A stretch of DNA of 64,000 bases. It comes from Erythrobacter sp. SG61-1L. Its GTDB lineage: Bacteria; Pseudomonadota; Alphaproteobacteria; Sphingomonadales; Sphingomonadaceae. The notes under the pieces were generated by a model. That model made no database searches. It was given only the letters and a program-made list of their open reading frames with translations, and had not been told where the DNA came from. Location: NCBI RefSeq assembly GCF_001305965.1, contig NZ_JXQC01000003.1, positions 310,001 through 374,000 of the forward strand, read 5' to 3'. The first letter of the stretch is position 1. Each line of letters opens with the position of its first letter. Positions 61,784 to 64,000 of the stretch are shown piece after piece. The position numbers and the translations under genes are program-made.

Positions 61784-62185
61784 ATGCACGCACCGTCTGT
61801 AGTCAGAACCGCCATGCTCGCGACGGCGCTGGTCTGGGGTCTTGCCGGCACCGGGGCAATTGCCCAGTCCGACACGGCCACTCCCTCCAGCGGGGTCTTC
61901 AAGGCGGGCGAAGATCTCTACACCGATTGTTCCAGCGATGACGAAGTAGTCATCGAAAAGTGCTACGGCTTCATCATGGGCGTGTTCGACACGGTGACCT
62001 ATATGCAGGACATCGGCGTCATCAATCCCTCGGTCTGCCCGGTGGGCAATGCAGTCGTGGGCGATGTGCGGGACGAGGTGCTGGACTATCTGTCCAGCCA
62101 CGATCGCAGCTTCTCGGCCGTCAGCCTTGTGGTCAACGCACTGACGGACGCCTATCCCTGCGCAGAGGCAGAGGAAGCCAGTTGA
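61784..62185 (+). CDS. Exported Rap1a/Tai-like protein
   Basis: The 133-residue product has a signal peptide (ending GAIAQ), then FKAGEDLYTDCSSDDEVVIEKCYGFIMGVFD, NPSVCPVGNAVVGDVRDEVLDYL and a final YPC. Four cysteines in this spacing are like the Rap1a/Tai family, originally described as immunity proteins to type VI secretion effectors; many members are simply exported proteins of unknown role. No cognate amidase effector is next to it. A GGGAG site precedes the ATG. Confidence 0.72.
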   Translation: MHAPSVVRTAMLATALVWGLAGTGAIAQSDTATPSSGVFKAGEDLYTDCSSDDEVVIEKCYGFIMGVFDTVTYMQDIGVINPSVCPVGNAVVGDVRDEVLDYLSSHDRSFSAVSLVVNALTDAYPCAEAEEAS

Positions 62186-62203
62186 AGTAACAAGGCGGGC
62201 TGA

Positions 62204-63106
62204 TCAGCGGTTTATTGAGAAGATCACGCTGGTAAGAAAAACGCTTGGCACAGGCTTCCCATCTGCGTCCAGCGCCGGTTGGAACTGGCTCACAAGGTTG
62301 TCGCAAATCGCGCCCTTGAAACTCTCGTCGACTGTGTAGCGCTGGATCACGCAATCCGTCGCTGTGCCGTCGGCATCCACCATGATCCTGACGGGCACGA
62401 ATGCGTTACGTAACTGCTTGAGCATTTCGGGCGGATAGCTCTTCTGAAGCTTGTCGACCGAAGAGGGATCGGGAATGGGCCGGCGGGTAAGTTCTCTCTG
62501 CACCGATGGATCGCGGCCCCACGATTTTATCAGGCCGTCAACGCAGAGGCGCAGGTCATTCAAGGGCTGGGACATTTCGCCCAGGTTCAACGAGACAGTC
62601 TTGCCGGGCGCCAGCCGTAGCGTGAATTCGTCTGTCGTTCGTTCGTAATCAGGCACAATCGTTTCAGGCTGAGCCTGTGATGCCCAATATTCCTTCTTGG
62701 TGAGCTGCGTTAGCTCGGGGAAATCCATTTCGGGGGGCAGGAACCACATGCTGAACCACAGTGCTTTGCCGTTCGCTGATGTCCCCCGCAAAAATTTGGT
62801 CCCCTCTCCGAAGTCTTCCTTGCCAGAGAGCCGGTAAGTGAGCGTGCCGCTGACCCCGGACGGTCTGGGGGCGGACTTGCCGCTGACCTCGACGCGAAAT
62901 CCCGAGCGTGAGCCATAGGAATCTATCAGCAGATGCAACGGCCTTTCGGCATCGCCGAATTGCCTGCTCAACCTGCAGCGTTCGGAAGTCGAATCGACCT
63001 GCCAGCTTCCCAGGGGCTGCAGGCTGGCGGCGGATTTCGCACCGGCCATTTGCGGGACCGCAAAAGATGCCGCCAGGGCAAAGCTGGCAACCAGACGTGA
63101 ACGCAA
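62204..63106 (-). CDS. Exported protein with TonB-C-like C-terminal domain
   Basis: The TTG at 63106 is chosen because GGGGGGAGG precedes it at the right distance and a signal peptide (ending PQMAGA) begins there; the longer ATG frame runs through tandem repeats. The 300-residue product has an unknown beta-rich domain (about 30-180), then VSLNLGEMSQPLNDLRLCVD and a C-terminal block (FVPVRIMVDADGTATDCVIQ, LVSQFQPALDADGKPVPSVF) like the TonB C-terminal fold of energy-transducer-like proteins, without a transmembrane anchor. It has a paralogue at the window edge (63362). Confidence 0.78.
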   Translation of the reverse strand: MRSRLVASFALAASFAVPQMAGAKSAASLQPLGSWQVDSTSERCRLSRQFGDAERPLHLLIDSYGSRSGFRVEVSGKSAPRPSGVSGTLTYRLSGKEDFGEGTKFLRGTSANGKALWFSMWFLPPEMDFPELTQLTKKEYWASQAQPETIVPDYERTTDEFTLRLAPGKTVSLNLGEMSQPLNDLRLCVDGLIKSWGRDPSVQRELTRRPIPDPSSVDKLQKSYPPEMLKQLRNAFVPVRIMVDADGTATDCVIQRYTVDESFKGAICDNLVSQFQPALDADGKPVPSVFLTSVIFSINR

Positions 63107-63115
63107 TTCTTCCTC

Positions 63116-63172
63116 CCCCCAATTCCCATACGGGCCCCCAATTCCCATACGGGCCCCCAATTCCCATACGGG
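63116..63172 (-). repeat. Three perfect 19-bp tandem repeats upstream of the TonB-C-like gene
   Basis: The unit CCCCCAATTCCCATACGGG (plus strand) occurs exactly three times in a row (63116-63134, 63135-63153, 63154-63172), directly before the ribosome site of the 62204-63106 gene. It contains CCC...GGG dyad arms. Candidate regulatory site or a replication-slippage tract. Confidence 0.8.
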
Positions 63173-63361
63173 ATAGCATGGCCCCCTTCGCGCGAAGCAC
63201 TAAGGATCAACCCATAGGCCAATTCCCCCCACACGGCAGGCGGCGCTGCAATCCCTCTGCGTGATCGGCAATGCCAACGTCAGCACACTGACGGAAGCCT
63301 GGCCATGTGTGCAGGAGGGCGGCAGTTCTTCGTAACCATGCGGCGGCAATGATCTGCTGCG

Positions 63362-64000
63362 TCAATTGATGCGATAGATCACGTTCGTTTGGTAAAAGCT
63401 GGCGATCGGATTCCCGTCTGCATCCAGTGCCGGCTCAAATCGGCTTGCCAGGCTGTTGCAGACTGCATCCCTGAACGGTTTGTCGGCATTGTTATTCTGC
63501 ACAACGCAGGATGTGGCATTGCCATGTTCATCCACCATGATGCGGACCGAAATGAACGCACTCGTTCCGCTGTAGCGCATCGAGACGGGGTAGCTGCTGA
63601 GTATCTGCAGCACGGATTTCATATCGGGAATCGGGGCCCGCGATTGGGTGTGCAGTTTCGCCGGATCAAGCCCCCAGGAAACATAGAGGTTGTCGATACA
63701 CTCCCTCAGCGCCGCAAGAGGCTTGGTCATCTTCCCCATCTTCAGATGCACGTCTTGCAAGCGTTCAAAGTGGAGCGTCATGGAATCGGTCGCCTGCTCG
63801 AATTCCTGCCGAATTGATTCGGCCTCGGCAGCCCGCTGAAATATCTCTTTCTGGCTCAATCCTTCGTCGTCCAGCCCTGCATCTTCAACGGGAAGAAACG
63901 CGGCACCGAATGATACGGCATTCCACTTCCTGGCCTTTCCGAGGAGAGCGTCCTGATTTTTACGGAAGCCGTCGTCGGGCGTGAACTTCACGCTGATCAG
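63362..64000 (-). CDS. Paralogous TonB-C-like exported protein, cut by the window edge
   Basis: The visible 212 or so residues end with AFISVRIMVDEHGNATSCVV and ASRFEPALDADGNPIASFYQ, and contain MTKPLAALRECIDNLYVSWGL, aligning block by block with the 62204-63106 product. The frame is open to the window edge and the Met at 63991 is probably internal, so the start (with signal peptide) lies outside. The pair probably arose by tandem duplication. Confidence 0.75.
   Translation of the reverse strand: MISVKFTPDDGFRKNQDALLGKARKWNAVSFGAAFLPVEDAGLDDEGLSQKEIFQRAAEAESIRQEFEQATDSMTLHFERLQDVHLKMGKMTKPLAALRECIDNLYVSWGLDPAKLHTQSRAPIPDMKSVLQILSSYPVSMRYSGTSAFISVRIMVDEHGNATSCVVQNNNADKPFRDAVCNSLASRFEPALDADGNPIASFYQTNVIYRIN

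Noticed and set aside
63116-63172. Possible CRISPR array
   Set aside because: The three 19-bp units are directly adjacent with no spacers, and there are no cas genes.

Overview
The window looks like a GC-rich alphaproteobacterial chromosome segment, most likely from a sphingomonad (Sphingomonadales; Novosphingobium/Sphingobium/Erythrobacter-like). The best markers are a circularly permuted two-piece tmRNA gene near 55.3 kb encoding the tag ANDNEALALAA, a CsgG/HfaB-type surface-adhesin locus, several large TonB-dependent receptors, two PQQ quinohaemoprotein dehydrogenases and a FecI/FecR-type signalling set. No IS element, prophage, CRISPR array, tRNA or rRNA gene was found. The placement is inferred from gene content; no search was run.

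Layout. 0-2.7 kb: three zinc-ribbon proteins of unknown role. 3.0-10.0 kb: a holdfast/curli-like locus, made of a small secreted protein interrupted by an in-frame amber codon right after its signal peptide, a CsgG/HfaB lipoprotein with an OmpA-like tail, and a 1628-residue repeat adhesin closed by a near-perfect terminator. 10.2-11.3 kb: a Na+/Ca2+-exchanger-type antiporter. 11.4-20.8 kb: a periplasmic oxidation cluster of two PQQ/cytochrome c dehydrogenases, an SMP-30/NHL protein, three tandem exported SnoaL-like paralogues and a duplicated-domain exported protein, divided by a divergent promoter region with a dyad. 20.8-23.3 kb: a small membrane protein and two divergent L,D-transpeptidase-type proteins. 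23.4-30.6 kb: ECF sigma factor, FecR anti-sigma factor, STN-domain TonB receptor, then an autotransporter. 30.8-42.6 kb: two tannase/feruloyl-esterase-family hydrolases, two MFS transporters, a GST, a MarR regulator, a small exported protein and a TonB receptor. TTAGC/GCTAA dyads recur here and again in front of malate synthase, suggesting a small regulon.

42.7-48.9 kb is the most unusual region. A transmembrane Ser/Thr kinase and a PP2C phosphatase are divergent, followed by a TIR-FHA fusion and, convergent with it, a protein with an N-terminal SLOG-like Rossmannoid domain and four membrane helices. I read this as a possible phosphorylation-gated TIR/SLOG signalling module, conceivably antiviral and Thoeris-like in logic. 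This is a hypothesis.

49.1-54.6 kb: an exported SnoaL-like protein, then a six-gene minus-strand operon (LemA, two TPM proteins, Nudix hydrolase, glycerate-kinase-like protein, ketopantoate-reductase-like protein). 54.8-55.9 kb: MscL, tmRNA and a small membrane protein. 56.0-59.5 kb: an arginine succinyltransferase operon in which an M20 peptidase-family hydrolase precedes AstA and AstB, joined by TTGA and GTGA stop/start overlaps. 59.6-61.7 kb: malate synthase G. 61.8-64.0 kb: a Rap1a/Tai-like exported protein and two paralogous exported proteins with TonB-C-like ends, one cut by the window edge and the other preceded by three perfect 19-bp tandem repeats.
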